Positions 14,191 through 14,260 of a stretch of 14,260 nucleotides of DNA are shown here, piece after piece (the first letter of the stretch is position 1; every line of letters begins with the position of its first letter). The notes under the pieces are model-generated. The model did not search any database. It saw only the letters and a list, made by a program, of their open reading frames with translations, and was not told the DNA's origin. This stretch comes from an uncultured Variovorax sp. GTDB lineage: Bacteria > Pseudomonadota > Gammaproteobacteria > Burkholderiales > Burkholderiaceae. The stretch is from contig CAMLCW010000099.1 of assembly GCA_946478645.1 (NCBI GenBank), positions 1 through 14,260 on the forward strand, written 5' to 3'. The position numbers were made by a program, and so were the translations under genes.

Positions 14191-14260
14191 TCTTGAATTG
14201 TCTTCGGCGTTGTTGGGGTCGTTGCTGTTGCTGTTCAGGGCGCGTGCCCAGGCCACCGGG

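Noticed and set aside
14191..14260. In-frame GTG extension of the hydratase, or the tail of another minus-strand gene ending at 14235
   Set aside because: The extension is an Asn-rich low-complexity stretch with no family similarity, and the alternative frame shows only seven codons before its stop, too few to call.
1..14260. Defence island, prophage, CRISPR, toxin-antitoxin or retron-like system
   Set aside because: No integrase, transposase, nuclease, reverse transcriptase, repeat-spacer array or small toxin/antitoxin pair is visible; every substantial gene belongs to a known metabolic, regulatory or transport family.

Overview
The window is high-GC with strongly G/C-biased third codon positions. 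Its protein families (AidB-like acyl-CoA dehydrogenase, CurA-like reductase, GcvA-like LysR regulators, YdhP-like MFS exporter) suggest a beta-proteobacterium of the Burkholderiales, probably Comamonadaceae (Variovorax/Acidovorax-like). That placement is inferred from protein character and base composition, not from a database search. Genes are packed with almost no spacers. There is no rRNA, tRNA, CRISPR array, transposase or phage gene.

Region 1 (1-5379, + strand). The tail of an unidentified gene is followed by a long imperfect palindrome (35-149). Five co-directional genes follow: PaaI-type hotdog thioesterase, CurA-like NADPH-dependent reductase, AidB-like acyl-CoA dehydrogenase, glutathione S-transferase with an extra C-terminal region, and a short-chain dehydrogenase. 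Gaps within the first four are 28-55 bp and the last is 112 bp, so this is probably one operon for oxidation or detoxification of acyl-CoA and enone-type compounds. The real substrate cannot be read from the sequence.

Region 2 (5401-11210). Two paralogous divergent modules lie in mirror orientation. Each pairs an AzoR-like FMN oxidoreductase with a GcvA-like LysR regulator: azoR1(-)/lysR1(+) at 5401-7101 and lysR2(-)/azoR2(+) at 9470-11210. The two azoR promoters share a near-identical architecture: a GAAA...TCGTTTGTG box whose end forms the -35, a 17-bp spacer and a TAGATT -10. Between the modules are a stand-alone ABC ATPase with altered catalytic residues (+) and a secreted lipoprotein serine hydrolase of the class C beta-lactamase fold (-).

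Region 3 (11226-14260). A YdhP/AraJ-like MFS drug exporter (-) is divergent from a third LysR regulator (+). Two 16-bp direct repeats, 30 bp apart, lie in their shared spacer. The regulator runs tail-to-tail into a MhpD-type 2-keto-4-pentenoate hydratase (-), and the two coding regions overlap by 52 bp. 

Overall this is an ordinary accessory/metabolic chromosomal region. No clearly new system is present. The best leads are the duplicated LysR/azoreductase modules with conserved promoter layout, the long palindrome, the GST C-terminal extension and the degenerate ABC ATPase.
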